Assembly: GCA_026214975.1 (NCBI GenBank) | Contig: CM047807.1 | Coordinates: 69,171,824 to 69,235,823 of the forward strand | DNA length: 64,000 nt | Origin: Gentiana macrophylla | Lineage: Eukaryota > Streptophyta > Magnoliopsida > Gentianales > Gentianaceae | Direction of reading: 5' to 3' | Notes under the pieces: generated by a model | Told to the model about the DNA's origin: nothing | What the model saw: only the letters and a program-made list of their open reading frames with translations | Databases searched by the model: none | Made by a program: the position numbers and the translations under genes | Shown: piece after piece, positions 63,608-64,000 of the stretch | Layout of the letters: each line of letters opens with the position of its first letter | Numbering within the stretch: position 1 is the stretch's first letter

Positions 63608-64000
63608 AGTCCTCCCTGCTTCTTTGAGTGTTCTGTTTCTTCTTTCAGTTACACCATTCTGTTAAGGTGTTCCTGTAGCAGCAAGTTGGTGTAAAACTCC
63701 ATTTTCTTCACAATATTCAATAATCACACCGTTGAGGAATTCAGTTCCCTTATCTAATCTTATTTTCACAATTGATACTCCTTTCTGATTCTGCAGTCTC
63801 TTGAGTAATTCTGTAAGTCTTTGCTTGGTTTCACTTTTCTTAGTTAAGAAGATTACCCAAGTGTACCTTGAAAAATCATCTACAACCACCAATGTATACT
63901 TCTTTCCACTGATACTAATTGGTGTAATAGGTCCAAATAAATCCATGTGTAATAACTCCAGATGTCTGGTTGTTGAATGCTGAGACTTGGCCTTGAAACT
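63608..64000 (-). pseudogene. Sirevirus D integrase core (runs off the window)
   Basis: The frame 63946-63662 begins MDLFGPITPISISGKKYTLVVVDDFSRYTW (first catalytic Asp) and has KIRLDKGTEFLNG (second Asp; the family has RSDRG). It ends ATGTP-stop, where the following Gln codon of PQQNG has become a stop. The catalytic Glu follows in the next frame segment (ERRNRTLKE at about 63640). The zinc-binding part and protease are expected beyond 64000. Confidence 0.85.

Larger units (their letters stand above)
56592..64000 (-). mobile_element. Sirevirus D (3' part to window edge)
   Basis: A minus-strand Ty1/copia element: 3' LTR 56592-58337, polypurine tract, accessory ORFs 58571-60899, RNase H, RT and integrase up to 64000, where it leaves the window. 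The first 740 bp of its 5' LTR are at 47287-48026 on the opposite strand. Pol has few stops, so it is the best preserved autonomous-type element here. Confidence 0.85.

Overview
This window looks like nuclear DNA from a flowering plant, probably a eudicot, in a gene-poor, repeat-packed region. I find no intact host gene, no rRNA or tRNA gene and no CRISPR array. Almost everything assignable is an LTR retrotransposon: Ty1/copia (mostly Sirevirus-like), Ty3/gypsy of Athila and chromovirus type, and several non-autonomous elements. There is also one Harbinger/Tourist-type MITE and one poly(A)-tailed retroposed segment. tRNA-Asp and tRNA-iMet primer-binding sites, polypurine tracts, 5-bp target-site duplications (TSDs) and CT-rich, TATA-bearing LTRs all fit a plant genome.

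Left part (1-19.5 kb). The degraded 3' end of a copia element (RT/RNase H remnant, polypurine tract, 3' LTR starting at 1953) is cut twice. The first insertion is an Athila-like non-autonomous element on the minus strand (2420-11113; LTRs 2420-4560 and 9346-11113, tRNA-Asp PBS). It keeps a protease and a plant-specific 'putative plant transposon' domain but has no RT or integrase, and it is studded with CTCGGTCGACCGAG palindromes. The second is a non-autonomous Sirevirus on the minus strand (11288-18202, TSD GGATC). It has lost pol but keeps a coiled-coil gag-like ORF and the accessory ORFs found in the env position.

Middle part (19.5-39.5 kb). A minus-strand Sirevirus (RT/RNase H at 19980-21557; integrase, protease and gag at 28945-32230; PBS 32431; 5' LTR from 32445) is broken up by other sequences. 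These are an inverted, tail-to-tail LTR pair flanking an acidic ORF (21558-24882, with a MITE inside), a long Sirevirus-type LTR-like tract (24883-27740), a copia integrase fragment (27900-28925), and a decayed Athila pol on the plus strand (about 32640-37200).

Right part (39.5-64 kb). Nested insertions are split by an inversion. A Ty3-type LTR was hit by a small gag-only element (here Z, TSD GAGCC). Z's 5' LTR was hit by a chromovirus (TSD ATATT). The chromovirus integrase was hit by a Sirevirus (here D, TSD AAGAT/AACAT). The left halves lie on the plus strand up to 48026 and the right halves on the minus strand at 51.3-64 kb. Each TSD matches only when its partner is read from the opposite strand. 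A solo copia LTR (40877-42675, TSD GTTTA) later entered the chromovirus 5' LTR, and the matching site is still empty in the inverted 3' LTR. Element D runs off the right edge; it has a nearly complete pol and a set of env-position accessory ORFs.

The autonomous elements follow the standard LTR life cycle: transcription from LTR TATA boxes, tRNA-primed reverse transcription, integrase insertion. Nearly all copies carry stops, frameshifts or active-site changes. The non-autonomous elements would depend on proteins supplied by relatives. Lineage names come from motif recognition, not a database search.
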